Shown one piece after another: positions 18,975-28,543 of a stretch of 64,000 nt of DNA. Under the pieces are notes generated by a model. The model ran no database searches, had not been told where the DNA came from, and worked only from the letters and a program-made list of their open reading frames with translations. The stretch's first letter is position 1, and the number at the start of each line of letters is the position of its first letter. The position numbers and the translations under genes are program-made. The DNA is from Fodinibius salsisoli (GTDB lineage: Bacteria; Bacteroidota; Rhodothermia; Balneolales; Balneolaceae), in NCBI RefSeq assembly GCF_026229185.1, contig NZ_JAGGJA010000017.1:1-64000 (forward strand). The letters run 5' to 3'.

Positions 18975-19217
18975 CTATGCAAATCTTTGGGTGGCTTTTA
19001 AAGCCTCCAGCAAAGCCTCATATTCTTCTCTGCAATCTCCACATCGTTTAAGATGGTCTTCAACCAACGGCATGGCTTCCTCGGGAGATTTTCCCTTCAG
19101 CTTCATCTCTGCGAATCTGTGAAGCTGTTCAAAACAGTCGTCACATCCAATCTCATCGGGACGAGAATTGGATGCCATTCGAATAAAATTCTTTATAAAA
19201 TTATTTGTGATCTTCAT
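18975..19217 (-). CDS. small zinc-finger anti-sigma-like protein
   Basis: 80 residues with a putative zinc-binding signature: Cys24-x2-Cys27 (GCDDCFEQ), then His51-x3-Cys55-x2-Cys58 (DHLKRCGDCREEY), the zf-HC2/ZAS layout of group IV anti-sigma factors. No transmembrane helix follows, so it would be a soluble anti-sigma factor, possibly redox-sensitive as in RsrA/ChrR types. It sits 51 bp downstream of an ECF sigma gene, the expected sigma/anti-sigma order. Confidence 0.82.
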   Translation of the reverse strand: MKITNNFIKNFIRMASNSRPDEIGCDDCFEQLHRFAEMKLKGKSPEEAMPLVEDHLKRCGDCREEYEALLEALKATQRFA

Positions 19218-19268
19218 ACGCTTAAATTACTATATTTCTCTATTTTGACAACGAAAGGTGGTCCAATC

Positions 19269-19928
19269 TTACTTATTATTAAATAATTGCTCTGGATCGA
19301 TGCCCTCTAATTCAAGTTGGTTCTTAATTTTTAAGCGAGCATCATGAACCAGTTTGTAAAGCGCGTTACGATTCGTATTCATTTGTTTAGCAACGACAGA
19401 AATCGAATGTCCTTCAATCATTAGGGATCTTATAGCATGGCGCTGTTTATCTGTTAGTTCATTGTTGATGATATCGATGACTTTTTTAAGGACGAGTTGT
19501 TCATGGGTTGCTTCATCGGGGGCGGGTACATCGGTTGCAAAGGTAAGAGAGCTTAACTCATTTCTTCCGGCATTACCGGGATATTTAAAATCTTCAATAT
19601 ATGAGTCGTCATATTTCTTACGGCGCAATTCAGTAAGACCTTCTCGTACGGCAATTTTCATGGCCCAGGTCATAAACTTGCTTTCTCCGCGGAAGGTGTC
19701 AATATTATCCAGGATTTTCAGCAGGGCATCCTGGGCAACATCTTCTACAAACTGATCCAGCTCAAAATCAACGTATTTGTATAGTGCCGGTTTTAGGCCT
19801 TTGACAAGATTTTGACGAAGTTTTGTAACAGCCTGTTCATCAACCGGATCAGATAATCCTTGCACCCAATCTTTATTGCTTTTGTAAGATTTAGCCTTTT
19901 CGCTACGTCTTTTAAACCAGTTAAGCAC
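19269..19928 (-). CDS. ECF-type RNA polymerase sigma factor
   Basis: 219 residues. Region 2 (about 60-115) contains FVEDVAQDALLKILDNIDTFRGESKFMTWAMKIA, matching the core-binding and -10 recognition helices. Region 4 (about 160-205) contains LTDKQRHAIRSLMIEGHSISVVAKQMNTNRNALYKLVHDARLKI, in the helix-turn-helix position. The family would redirect polymerase to an envelope-stress or redox regulon. It starts the minus-strand run with the anti-sigma-like and DUF3179 genes, and its start is 54 bp from that of a divergent third DUF3179 gene, so the shared promoter region is very short. Confidence 0.92.
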   Translation of the reverse strand: MLNWFKRRSEKAKSYKSNKDWVQGLSDPVDEQAVTKLRQNLVKGLKPALYKYVDFELDQFVEDVAQDALLKILDNIDTFRGESKFMTWAMKIAVREGLTELRRKKYDDSYIEDFKYPGNAGRNELSSLTFATDVPAPDEATHEQLVLKKVIDIINNELTDKQRHAIRSLMIEGHSISVVAKQMNTNRNALYKLVHDARLKIKNQLELEGIDPEQLFNNK

Positions 19929-19982
19929 GTTGAAAATGGTTAGAGATTTATTAGAAGATAGATTATATAGATAGGAAGAGAA

Positions 19983-21107
19983 ATGTATGCATTCAAGTTA
20001 GAATATTTAATTTTTATACCGGTATTGTTGTGTGGATGTATGATATCAGGGGCCGCGGCCCAGAAGAATGTGCAAGAGTGGAAGACGAATACCGATAAAA
20101 AGATAATAAATTTGGGAGAGTTGAAGGCCGGTGGCCCGCCCAAAGATGGCATCCCTTCTATTGATAATCCGAAATTTGTTTCTCAGCCGGAAGCAGCTGA
20201 GTGGCTGAAGGGCCGGGAACCTGTTATTGCTCTTGAGGTAAACGGAAGGGCCCGCGCCTATCCGCTGCAGATACTTATCTGGCACGAAATTGTAAGTGAC
20301 CGTATGGGTGGTAAGCCCGTGTTGGTTACTTTTTGTCCGCTCTGTTACTCGGCCATCGTGTTTGAGCGTACGGTAGAAGGAAAGACGCTGGAATTCGGAG
20401 TATCGGGATTCCTGCGTCATTCTGATTTGGTCATGTTCGACCGGAAGACCGAAACACTTTGGCAGCAGTTTACGGGCAAGGCTATTGTTGGAGACTATGT
20501 GGGAACGACGTTAAAACAATTGCCCAGCCAAATTATCTCATTCGAACAATTTCGTACCTCTTATCCCGACGGAGAGGTGCTCTCGCGCCAAACGGGCTAT
20601 TCCCGGCGTTACGGAACCAATCCCTATACCGGCTATGATGATATCAATAACACTCCGTTGTTTAGTTCCGGTGGTGAGGATGCCCGATTACCCCCTATGG
20701 AGAAAGTGGTCGGCGTTAAAATAGGAGACAAGACGAAAACTTACCCTTACTCCGTTACGAAAAAACAGCATGTGATTAATGATGAGTTAGAGGATACAGC
20801 GATCGTAGTCTTCCATCTGGAGGGAGCCCGCTCGGCACTGGATGCCCGCCAGATCTCCGACTCCAGAGAAGATGGCTCGACCGGGGTGTTTCGGCGCAAG
20901 GTGGGAGAACGGGTGCTGACCTTTGAATATCGTTCCTCCAAGACCATTACAGACAAGCAAACCGGCTCCACATGGAATGTTACGGGTAAAGCGGTTGCAG
21001 GAAAGCTGAAGGGCAAACATTTACAGCCAGTTACTGCGGGAGACTATTTTGCCTTTGCCTGGCTGGTATTCTGGCCGGATACGGAGATTTACGGGAGTAA
21101 AGAATGA
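19983..21107 (+). CDS. DUF3179 domain protein, copy 3 (exported)
   Basis: 374 residues with a signal peptide ending near GAAAQ (about 27) and one DUF3179 domain: DGIPSIDNPKF, RAYPLQILIWHEIVSDR, EFGVSGFLRHSDLVMFDR. Unlike copies 1 and 2 it has a vicinal redox-type motif Cys118-Pro-Leu-Cys121 in TFCPLCYSAIVF, where the others have CPLTG. It is divergent from the sigma factor. It is closer to the general DUF3179 family form than the two lipoprotein copies, which may be later duplicates. Confidence 0.9.
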   Translation: MYAFKLEYLIFIPVLLCGCMISGAAAQKNVQEWKTNTDKKIINLGELKAGGPPKDGIPSIDNPKFVSQPEAAEWLKGREPVIALEVNGRARAYPLQILIWHEIVSDRMGGKPVLVTFCPLCYSAIVFERTVEGKTLEFGVSGFLRHSDLVMFDRKTETLWQQFTGKAIVGDYVGTTLKQLPSQIISFEQFRTSYPDGEVLSRQTGYSRRYGTNPYTGYDDINNTPLFSSGGEDARLPPMEKVVGVKIGDKTKTYPYSVTKKQHVINDELEDTAIVVFHLEGARSALDARQISDSREDGSTGVFRRKVGERVLTFEYRSSKTITDKQTGSTWNVTGKAVAGKLKGKHLQPVTAGDYFAFAWLVFWPDTEIYGSKE

Positions 21108-21132
21108 GCTTAAAAAACATAAATTATATCTG

Positions 21133-23793
21133 CTAAAACAACCCCAGTTGTTCATTCTGGGTATCTGATTGGTCGGACCCAGAGGTAAACTCTTCAATTT
21201 CTCTTTCAATCAGCAGCTGGGGTAGTTCTGCGATAAAGCGCGAGGGCGCTGGTTGTTCTTTTTCACCATAGTGAAATCGTTCGCGGCAGTGTGTAATTTG
21301 AAGTTCTTCCTCAGCGCGGGTCATGGCAACATAGAACAAGCGTCGCTCTTCTGCTATATCTGCTCCCTCGCGCAGGATGGGCGTGATGCCTTCTTCCGCT
21401 GCGGCAATAAATACCACCGGAAATTCCAGTCCCTTTGCCGCATGGAAAGTAAGTAGATGAACAGCCTGTCGTTTTAATCGTCCGGCATCAGTATAGGGAT
21501 TGAGCTGCATCTGTTCTAAAAACTTTTCAGGGTTGCCATTGGATTCCCCGGCCAATTCGAGGATTGTTTCTTTTTTCAGCAACTGGGACCGGCTCAGCTG
21601 TTCATCTTTCAGGAACTGGTCAAAAACAGCCGTTACCACCTTGAAAAGGTCGCCCTGTTCGGTGAGTTCCAAAAGGTCGTGATAGAACTCGCGCAGATGA
21701 TCAAGATCTTTCTGCAGGGATTCACCAATGGATTTCAGCTGTTTTTCACCCAGGATAGGCGTCTGATTTTCCTCCAAAGATTGCAGCAGGGAGCTAATTT
21801 GAGCCGGAGACCAACCGTAGGCCTCTTCCATCAGGTTACTGAGGATAATCCGGTCTTTCGGCTGTTGCAGGAAACGCAGCCAATGCGCTACAATGGTAAA
21901 CGACGGTTCATTTAGAAAGGGCGTACCGTCTCCAAAATGAACGGGAATCCCGGCCTTTGTGAGCGCCTTGAACAGCGCTTCACCCACCGAATTAGTCCGA
22001 AAAAGGATGGTAATATCTCCAAAGCCGTAGTCGTATTCGCTGTCGGTATGAGTGCCGGTCGTAAGACTTTCCACGCCGCCCACATAACGGTTGATTTCCT
22101 CTAAAATATAGTCGGCTTCCCCGAAAGGATGCTCTGCTTCAAAGATCTTGATCGGTCTGTCCGACTGGCGTTGTGCTGCCAGTTCGGCCCCGCTGTGCAG
22201 CTGGTTATTCTGGATGAGCGAAGCAGCGGCCTTTAGGATACGATCCGTTGAGCGGTAGTTCTGTTTCAGTGTAATCTTTTGAGCCTCAAAATCATCGGCG
22301 AACTGGAAAAAGAGCGATACCTCCGAGCCCCGGAAGCCGTAGATCGCCTGATCGGCATCCCCGATGGCCAACACGTTTTGATTGCGTCCCAAAAGTTGTA
22401 CCAGCTCATACTGTATCGGGTTAATATCCTGCAGTTCATCCACGGCCAGCACGCTGCAGCGTTGTCGAAGCTCCGAAAGCCACTGCTCATCAGTCTTTAG
22501 TTCTTCGACGGTACAGTAGATCAGGTCGGAGAGATCGATTGCGCCCTGCTCCCATAGATGCCTGCGATAAGTTTGAAGCTGTTTCTCAAAAGAAGTAGGA
22601 TCATGAGTTCCAATCTGTTCGTGCAGCTCCTTGCGGTCCGAGGCGGACATATCAGGGAAAAGCATTCGGAGTGTCATCCGTCGGCTGGCGACGTCATAGA
22701 TGGTGGATAAATGATCGAAGCGTTCCTGTAGCCACTGCCAACAGAGCGAGTGAAAGGTACCGATAGTGATATTTTTAGCAGACTCGCCTACCCGATCTCG
22801 CAGTCGCTGCCTGATCTCTTCCGCGGCCTTACGAGTAAAGGTGACGGCCACAATATTTGAGGATTCGTTGGGCCCGGCCTCTACCTGCCGCACCAGCCAT
22901 TCGATGAGGGTATGAGTCTTACCAGTGCCGGGCCCTGCCTTCACCAGCGTTGCCCCTTGGATAGCTTCGATCACTGACTGCTGTTCGGCATTCAATACGG
23001 GTGCTTCATCCACGGAGACGGTTTCTTCTTCCTCTCCGCGGAAAGATACTTCCGGTTCTGCAGCTCTATCCGGGGATTTGTTCCCTTCTTGAGACGGCAT
23101 GAAAAAGCCAAGTTGTCCTCGGATACGATCGATCTCGCCCGGTTCGAAGACTTTAATCACTCCAAAGACGCCGTCGTAACCCGCCTTTGGGTGCACTTCG
23201 TTCGTGCGGATGCGACTGACGGCCTCGGCCAGCACATCACCGTTATTTTTCCGGATGTCTTCGATAGGCACCTGGTGCAGCAGCGAAAACTCATTGCCGA
23301 AATTTGAAATAATACGCCGAAATTTCTTGCGAACGGTCTTCGTCTTTGGACCTACTTCTTCAATTTCACCGAGCACTTCCGGCAGTGGAATGATGTACTG
23401 ATAATCGGCTGTTCCATCAGGCTGTTTTGACTTCTCCCGATCGGCCAGTGCTTCCACGCGATGCAGTACGCCCACGGTCAGTGGTTTGCCGCACTCGGGA
23501 CAGATGTTGTCATATTCTAGGCTCTGCCGAGGCTCGAAAGATACATCACACTTGCGATGTCCATCGTGGTGATATTTACCTTCCTGCGGATAAAATTCGT
23601 AGGTGCCGCGAAAGCCTTTGCCCGTTTTGAAGGCTTCAAACATAGCATCATAGCTGAGCTCCGTATCCAATAGGTTAGCTTCGCGTCCCAGTTTGGAGGG
23701 CGAATGGGCATCCGAGTTGGAAATCAGGGTGAAGCGATCGAGGGCGCTCAGCTTCCAGTTCATGCGGGGATCCGAAGAGAGTCCCGTTTCCAC
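21133..23793 (-). CDS. UvrD/PcrA-type helicase portion of a PHP-helicase fusion (frameshifted)
   Basis: The 886 residues contain the C-terminal third of a PHP phosphoesterase domain (1-80, with SNSDAHSP), a zinc-ribbon-like segment (KCDVSF...CPECGKPL), and a full superfamily 1 helicase: Walker A VKAGPGTGKTHTL, motif II VDELQDI, motif III GDADQAIYGFRGS, motif IV QNYRST, and motifs V/VI (LLTFHAAKGLEFPVV, FYVAMTRAEEEL). It should be a 3'-5' DNA unwinding motor in repair. The normal protein begins upstream in another frame (see the next feature), so this start is internal and unlikely to be the native one. It ends 25 bp from the convergent DUF3179 gene. Confidence 0.9.
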   Translation of the reverse strand: METGLSSDPRMNWKLSALDRFTLISNSDAHSPSKLGREANLLDTELSYDAMFEAFKTGKGFRGTYEFYPQEGKYHHDGHRKCDVSFEPRQSLEYDNICPECGKPLTVGVLHRVEALADREKSKQPDGTADYQYIIPLPEVLGEIEEVGPKTKTVRKKFRRIISNFGNEFSLLHQVPIEDIRKNNGDVLAEAVSRIRTNEVHPKAGYDGVFGVIKVFEPGEIDRIRGQLGFFMPSQEGNKSPDRAAEPEVSFRGEEEETVSVDEAPVLNAEQQSVIEAIQGATLVKAGPGTGKTHTLIEWLVRQVEAGPNESSNIVAVTFTRKAAEEIRQRLRDRVGESAKNITIGTFHSLCWQWLQERFDHLSTIYDVASRRMTLRMLFPDMSASDRKELHEQIGTHDPTSFEKQLQTYRRHLWEQGAIDLSDLIYCTVEELKTDEQWLSELRQRCSVLAVDELQDINPIQYELVQLLGRNQNVLAIGDADQAIYGFRGSEVSLFFQFADDFEAQKITLKQNYRSTDRILKAAASLIQNNQLHSGAELAAQRQSDRPIKIFEAEHPFGEADYILEEINRYVGGVESLTTGTHTDSEYDYGFGDITILFRTNSVGEALFKALTKAGIPVHFGDGTPFLNEPSFTIVAHWLRFLQQPKDRIILSNLMEEAYGWSPAQISSLLQSLEENQTPILGEKQLKSIGESLQKDLDHLREFYHDLLELTEQGDLFKVVTAVFDQFLKDEQLSRSQLLKKETILELAGESNGNPEKFLEQMQLNPYTDAGRLKRQAVHLLTFHAAKGLEFPVVFIAAAEEGITPILREGADIAEERRLFYVAMTRAEEELQITHCRERFHYGEKEQPAPSRFIAELPQLLIEREIEEFTSGSDQSDTQNEQLGLF

Positions 23794-24374
23794 GGCAAAG
23801 AGATGGTCCGACAGGTCGCGGAAACAGGCATCGATACTGTCGTAGCCGGCTTTGGAACCCAGTGTGGAAAACCAGGGCTCCAGATGTGGGCGGGCACCAG
23901 GTGGGCGCGGTCGGAGGTCTCCAGTACAATCTCCAGCAGGTCACGCGAGGGCAGTCCCAGGATGGGCCGACCGTCCGCCTCCAGGTTCCCTATGGAAGAA
24001 AGTTTATGGTTGATATGCGCTACGGTATCCAGGTCGGGGGCATACACCAGGTTATGGTTCTTGCGGACGCGGTCGCCATGTTTATAGATAGAACTGATCT
24101 CCGAAGTCAGGCAGAAGCGCACATCGATGTCAGTCGTTTTGATACCGGGAATGCCTGGATCGGCTGGTGGATCCTTCAGCGTAAAAAAGCCGTTGCCATC
24201 GGGCTGCAACTTTTCTTTTAGCTCGGCAAACCACTCCGGATGCGTAAAGTCGCCCGTGCCCACCACATTGATGCCCTTGATCTTGGCCCACTGGTACAGC
24301 GACTCCAGGTTCAGGTCTTTGCTGGTGGCGCGGGAATAGTGAGAGTGGACGTGAAGATCCGAAATGTATCGCAT
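23760..24374 (-). CDS. N-terminal PHP phosphoesterase portion of the same PHP-helicase gene
   Basis: The true start of the fusion gene: MRYISDLHVHSHYSRATSKDL carries the PHP metal motif HxHxxxS, followed by GTGDFTHPEW and LTSEISSIY. The family-like reading ends at AHIWSP; after that the residues (GFPHWVPKP...) lose family character because the frame has slipped. In the adjacent frame the expected continuation WFSTLGSKAGYDSIDACF follows at once. Adding one base near 23874-23878 (the CCAGGG run on the plus strand) joins both parts into a single protein of about 1,080 residues. The frameshift is either a sequencing error or a real recent mutation. Confidence 0.85.
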   Translation of the reverse strand: MRYISDLHVHSHYSRATSKDLNLESLYQWAKIKGINVVGTGDFTHPEWFAELKEKLQPDGNGFFTLKDPPADPGIPGIKTTDIDVRFCLTSEISSIYKHGDRVRKNHNLVYAPDLDTVAHINHKLSSIGNLEADGRPILGLPSRDLLEIVLETSDRAHLVPAHIWSPGFPHWVPKPATTVSMPVSATCRTISLPWKRDSLRIPA

Positions 24375-24739
24375 CGGCGTAGAAAAAGATTTGGAATTCA
24401 GAGACTAATACCCGAAGATCAAAAATGGAGGTATCAAATACAACTTGTTGACCAATTGGTTGTAAATATTTAAAACCCGGCTTAAGAATGAGTAATATTC
24501 ACGCGTTGAACGGTTAATTATGAATGAGAAACAACATATTGAATGGATAATAATTGACCCACTCCTATCCTCTGCCTAATGAATCAGGGAGAGGGACGTT
24601 TTTACCTGCTCAGTCCCAAATAAAGCCGTCTTTTCCCCTGCTTGTAGGGGAAAACCAAAAAGGGGTCAACCCAAGGCCACGGAAGCTAACTTATCTTTTT
24701 AATATTATTATATATTAACTGCATAAGCAGGTTAAAAAT
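24375..24739. other. 365-bp gap holding small palindromic sequence
   Basis: No gene is seen. Around 24636-24665 a TCCCCTGCTTGTAGGGGA-type hairpin is followed by a second GGGG run. This is similar in style to the palindromes at 121-165 and could be a short intergenic repeat or a processing hairpin. The promoter of the downstream outer-membrane protein gene should lie in the AT-rich last 60 bases. Confidence 0.4.
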
Positions 24740-26983
24740 ATGGTGTGGATGCTGAATAGGATTATGAAATATATCGGAGCGATGATGACACTGTGGATTC
24801 TGTCTTGCGTGTCGGCTCCACTGGTTGCCCAGGATACTCAGTCACCTAAACAACTTAGGGCCTATCAACTTGATTCTTCGGAAGAAATTATATTTGATGG
24901 GAGCGTGGATGAAAATTTCTGGGATCAGATTGAACCCGCTACCGATTTTCGCCAACAAGAACCGAATGAAGGAGCCAGGGCCACCGAGAAGACAGAGGTT
25001 CGTATTGCATACGATGAGGAATATCTCTATTTGGGCGTGATTTTATATGATAGTGAGCCCTCCAAAATAAAAGCCAATCAGAAGCGTCGGGATGTTCGTA
25101 TTGTGGCTGATGAGCGTTTTACCTGGATTTTTGACACCTTCAACGATCAGCGAAACGCCTACTTTCTGGAAATTAATCCCAACGGACTTCGAACGGATGG
25201 GCTGATCAGTACCGGTCAAGGCAATAGCATTAATCTCAATTGGGATGGCATCTGGGACGCCCGCACTATAATTGGTGACTTCGGATGGTCAGCTGAAATA
25301 AAAATCCCGTTCAGAACGCTGAACTTTAATATAGAAAGTGACCGCTGGGGTGCCAATTTTATGCGGGTGATCCGCCGGAAGAGCGAGACAGCACTTTGGA
25401 CCGGCTACCACCGTAACCAGGGCATCGATCGTCCACAGGACGCCGGATTGCTTACCGGACTTACGGGCATGTCGCAGGGCTTGGGGCTGGAGGTCGTTCC
25501 TTTTGGCATCCTGCAGGGTTCCGAGCAGCGAGATACGGCCGGCGACGATACCGATACCCATACAAATATTGACGGCGGTTTTGACGTCAACTATAGCATT
25601 ACGCCCAGTCTTAAAGCCTCACTGACGGTTAACACTGATTTTGCTGAGGCGGAGGTTGATCAGCGACAGGTCAATTTAACACGGTTTCCGCTTTTTTTTC
25701 CAGAGCAACGCGACTTTTTCCTGGAGGGCGCTAATATCTATGAATTTGCTCCCAGTAGCGGGGTGAATCCCTATTTTAGCCGGCGGATTGGCTTACAGGG
25801 TGGGAGTCCCATACCCATTTCTTATGGGGCCCGCTTACTTGGCAATTCCGGAGATTATAATCTGGCACTGTTGCATGTTCGAACCGGTGAAAAAGGAGCG
25901 GTAGATCCGGAAAACTTTTCGGTGGCCCGGATTAAACGAAATATCGGCTCTGAAAGCACGGTGGGTGTGATCTATACCCGGCGATCTACCCAAAATGATG
26001 GCAGCCAGTCGCCGACATTGCAAAACCGACACACTTTTGGAGGCGATTTGGAGCTGGGAACCTCCAATTTTATGGGGAACAATAATTTGCAGTTTCAGGC
26101 TTTCTTTGTGTTCCATAATTCTCCTTATGCTTCAGATGATACCAGCGATGTTTGGGATCGGTCGTCGCGGGGTATACGTCTGAATTTTCCAAACCAGCCG
26201 TGGTCGGGACATGTTTCGTATCGGGAATTTGGCAATGCCTTTGATCCCGCGGTTGGATTTACCCCGCGCAATGCTTTTCGTCGCCTCCAGCCTTCGATCG
26301 GCTATACCCCTCAGTTTTCCGGAAGTAATGTCATCCAGCAAGTAGGCTGGGGCATCCGGTTTGAACACCTGACAGATCTTGATTTTAAATTACTCACTCA
26401 GGATTTGACCTTTACGTTTTTTGATATCGGGTTAATGAGTGGCGACAGGTTGGCGCTACATCTCAGGCGAAACTATGAACGCCTGGAACGTCCCTTTGAT
26501 CTTAAGAGAGACGGCTCAATCATATTGCCGGTCGATGAGTATGTGAACTGGATAGCCAGAGCTAATTTGCAAACGGCCTCTTACCGAAAGGTATCGGTTG
26601 AAGCAAACTTTGAAAGTGGTGGTTTCTGGTCTGGTAATCGTACCGAATACGGGGCGGAGGTCACGTTGCGGCCTTTTCCAGGTATAGAACTCTCGCCCGA
26701 ATACATTCGGACCGATGTAAAGCTGCCCGAGGGCCATTTTTCAGCTGACTTGGTACGGTTTGAGGCCAATATCGATTTAACGACTTCACTTTTCCTGACT
26801 TCCAATATACAGTTTGACAACCTCAGCGACCTGCTGGCCATGAATAATCGCCTGCGGTGGATCGTCGTGCCGGGTTCCGACCTGTACCTGGTCTATAACC
26901 ACAACTGGATAGACAGGGCCGTCGGATTCCGGACTATTCAGCGATCTGGTGCTTTGAAAGTAAGCTATACCCACCGGTTTTAG
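24740..26983 (+). CDS. CBM9-like/DUF5916 outer-membrane protein
   Basis: 747 residues: signal peptide (to about residue 30, ending PLVAQ), a family 9 carbohydrate-binding-module-like domain (about 40-220, with DGSVDENFWDQIEPATDFRQ and VRIAYDEEYLYLGVILYDSEP), and a C-terminal DUF5916 beta-barrel (about 235-747) ending in the aromatic sorting residue of SYTHRF. The string RFPLFFPEQRDFFLEGANIYEF is a strong family signature. It is an outer-membrane protein common in Bacteroidota-like bacteria; its transported or bound ligand is unknown. Three in-frame ATGs at the start leave the exact start uncertain by up to eight codons. Confidence 0.9.
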   Translation: MVWMLNRIMKYIGAMMTLWILSCVSAPLVAQDTQSPKQLRAYQLDSSEEIIFDGSVDENFWDQIEPATDFRQQEPNEGARATEKTEVRIAYDEEYLYLGVILYDSEPSKIKANQKRRDVRIVADERFTWIFDTFNDQRNAYFLEINPNGLRTDGLISTGQGNSINLNWDGIWDARTIIGDFGWSAEIKIPFRTLNFNIESDRWGANFMRVIRRKSETALWTGYHRNQGIDRPQDAGLLTGLTGMSQGLGLEVVPFGILQGSEQRDTAGDDTDTHTNIDGGFDVNYSITPSLKASLTVNTDFAEAEVDQRQVNLTRFPLFFPEQRDFFLEGANIYEFAPSSGVNPYFSRRIGLQGGSPIPISYGARLLGNSGDYNLALLHVRTGEKGAVDPENFSVARIKRNIGSESTVGVIYTRRSTQNDGSQSPTLQNRHTFGGDLELGTSNFMGNNNLQFQAFFVFHNSPYASDDTSDVWDRSSRGIRLNFPNQPWSGHVSYREFGNAFDPAVGFTPRNAFRRLQPSIGYTPQFSGSNVIQQVGWGIRFEHLTDLDFKLLTQDLTFTFFDIGLMSGDRLALHLRRNYERLERPFDLKRDGSIILPVDEYVNWIARANLQTASYRKVSVEANFESGGFWSGNRTEYGAEVTLRPFPGIELSPEYIRTDVKLPEGHFSADLVRFEANIDLTTSLFLTSNIQFDNLSDLLAMNNRLRWIVVPGSDLYLVYNHNWIDRAVGFRTIQRSGALKVSYTHRF

Positions 26984-27093
26984 TGTTATTAACGTCATTA
27001 AGTAGTCTTTTTGAAAGTTGGCAATTCTATATGTACCATGAAATATTCAGATGGATGTTGATTTGAATTTAACTTCAAAGAAAAAATAAGATC

Positions 27094-27813
27094 ATGGAGA
27101 AAAAGATTGCGAGGGATGTGAGATTTTTAAAGATCTATTCGGCCATACTCACCTTAGGAATAATATCATTCTTCCTTATGTCTTACGTTGAGGGAGACAA
27201 GAAAAAACATTTTGAAGAGATTGATGTTGAGAGAATAAATATCGTTGAAAGTAACGGTGATTTAAAAATGGTTATCAGTAACCAAGAAAAGCAGCATCCG
27301 GGTATGTTTAATGGAGAAGTTCTTGTAGAACGTGAGCGACCACCGGGCATCATTTTCTTTAATGAAGAACAAGATGAAGTCGGAGGCCTAATTTATCAGG
27401 GTAATAAAGAAGAGGGTGCACTAATGGTTCTCTCTTTTGATCAATATAAAAACGATCAGGTAATGCAGTTGCGGTATTTAGAATCGGAAAAAAGCCGAAC
27501 ATACGGCCTGCAACTCTGGGATAGAGATCAGAGTTTTACCCTACCCAAACTGGTCAATGTAATGGATTCTTTGAAAAAGTTGGATTATAGCCGAGGAGAG
27601 GTCAGGAGAGAAATGAGGAAAATGAATGATGGGGAACCCATTTCGGCTCCCAGGCTTTTTGCTGGAAAAAAGCGAGATAAAAGTGTGGGGTTATTTATTC
27701 AGGACCAGTATGGTAATGACAGGATAAGAATCTATGTCGATGAGCAAAATGAACCACAGATAGAATTTATAAATGAACAAGGCGAAGAAATGCCATTTGA
27801 TAGCTTGAGATAG
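27094..27813 (+). CDS. membrane-anchored protein of unknown function
   Basis: 239 residues with one N-terminal transmembrane helix (about 13-32, IYSAILTLGIISFFLMSYV) and a charged periplasmic part. The soluble part alternates beta-like strings (NIVESNGDLKMVISNQ, GIIFFNEEQDEVGGLIYQG, VGLFIQDQYGNDRIRIYVDEQ) that look like repeated beta-hairpin units. I recognise it only as the kind of hypothetical protein seen in Bacteroidota. It lies between the DUF5916 gene and another membrane-anchored hypothetical gene. Confidence 0.7.
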   Translation: MEKKIARDVRFLKIYSAILTLGIISFFLMSYVEGDKKKHFEEIDVERINIVESNGDLKMVISNQEKQHPGMFNGEVLVERERPPGIIFFNEEQDEVGGLIYQGNKEEGALMVLSFDQYKNDQVMQLRYLESEKSRTYGLQLWDRDQSFTLPKLVNVMDSLKKLDYSRGEVRREMRKMNDGEPISAPRLFAGKKRDKSVGLFIQDQYGNDRIRIYVDEQNEPQIEFINEQGEEMPFDSLR

Positions 27814-27899
27814 GAGTTTGCATTACGTCATATAATAAATGTCCATATACTTACAGGCTAAGATTAACTTTCAGGTAAATATATATATATAATTTAACC

Positions 27900-28496
27900 A
27901 TGTTCAGTTCTAAAAAAAATTTTACCAAACTACCATGGAAACTTCTTAGTATTGAGGCTGCCTTGGTAGTTTTTAGTGTACTACTTGCTCTTGCTATTAA
28001 CAGTTGGCGGCAGTCTCGCTCCCATCAGCAATTAGCGCAACGAGCATTAAAAGGCATCGTTGAAGAGGTTGAACGTAATTGTGCACGCATGCAAAGTGTA
28101 CATCCCTATTACCAAAAGGTTGTAAATGGTCAGCGTCAGCCCGGAGGTTTGCGAATTGGATTTATTCGCAACCAGGCATGGGATGCCGCCAAGACTATTG
28201 GTGCAGGTCCTTATATTGATTACGAAATTGTAGCTAAAGTGGAAGATATTTATTCTTGGCAAAGCGATCATCGTTCAATCGTCAAATCCTATGTGACGGC
28301 TTTATTTACAGGCATCCTACAAAAAGAAGAGGCAGAACAAGGTAAAAAAGAAAATCCGGAAGGAGAGAAAGCAGCAATGAAAGAGCTTGTTACCATACAA
28401 GAAGTATTGCTTGAAGATTACCAAGAGTTATCGACCCAAGTCGAAGAACGTTATGGTATGTCAATTGATGCCAGTAATATATGTAAGGAGAATTAG
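27900..28496 (+). CDS. membrane-anchored protein of unknown function
   Basis: 198 residues with a single N-terminal membrane helix (about 17-36, IEAALVVFSVLLALAINSW) followed immediately by an amphipathic helical region (LAQRALKGIVEEVERNCARMQ). This helix-then-coiled layout resembles a group of small uncharacterised membrane proteins (DUF6090-like); I cannot place it more firmly. It follows a short AT-repeat region (ATATATATAT at about 27880-27890) that probably carries its promoter. Confidence 0.65.
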   Translation: MFSSKKNFTKLPWKLLSIEAALVVFSVLLALAINSWRQSRSHQQLAQRALKGIVEEVERNCARMQSVHPYYQKVVNGQRQPGGLRIGFIRNQAWDAAKTIGAGPYIDYEIVAKVEDIYSWQSDHRSIVKSYVTALFTGILQKEEAEQGKKENPEGEKAAMKELVTIQEVLLEDYQELSTQVEERYGMSIDASNICKEN

Positions 28497-28543
28497 TAGA
28501 TAAGAATCGTAACCCGTAACAATTTGTCTAAGTCAATAATGTG

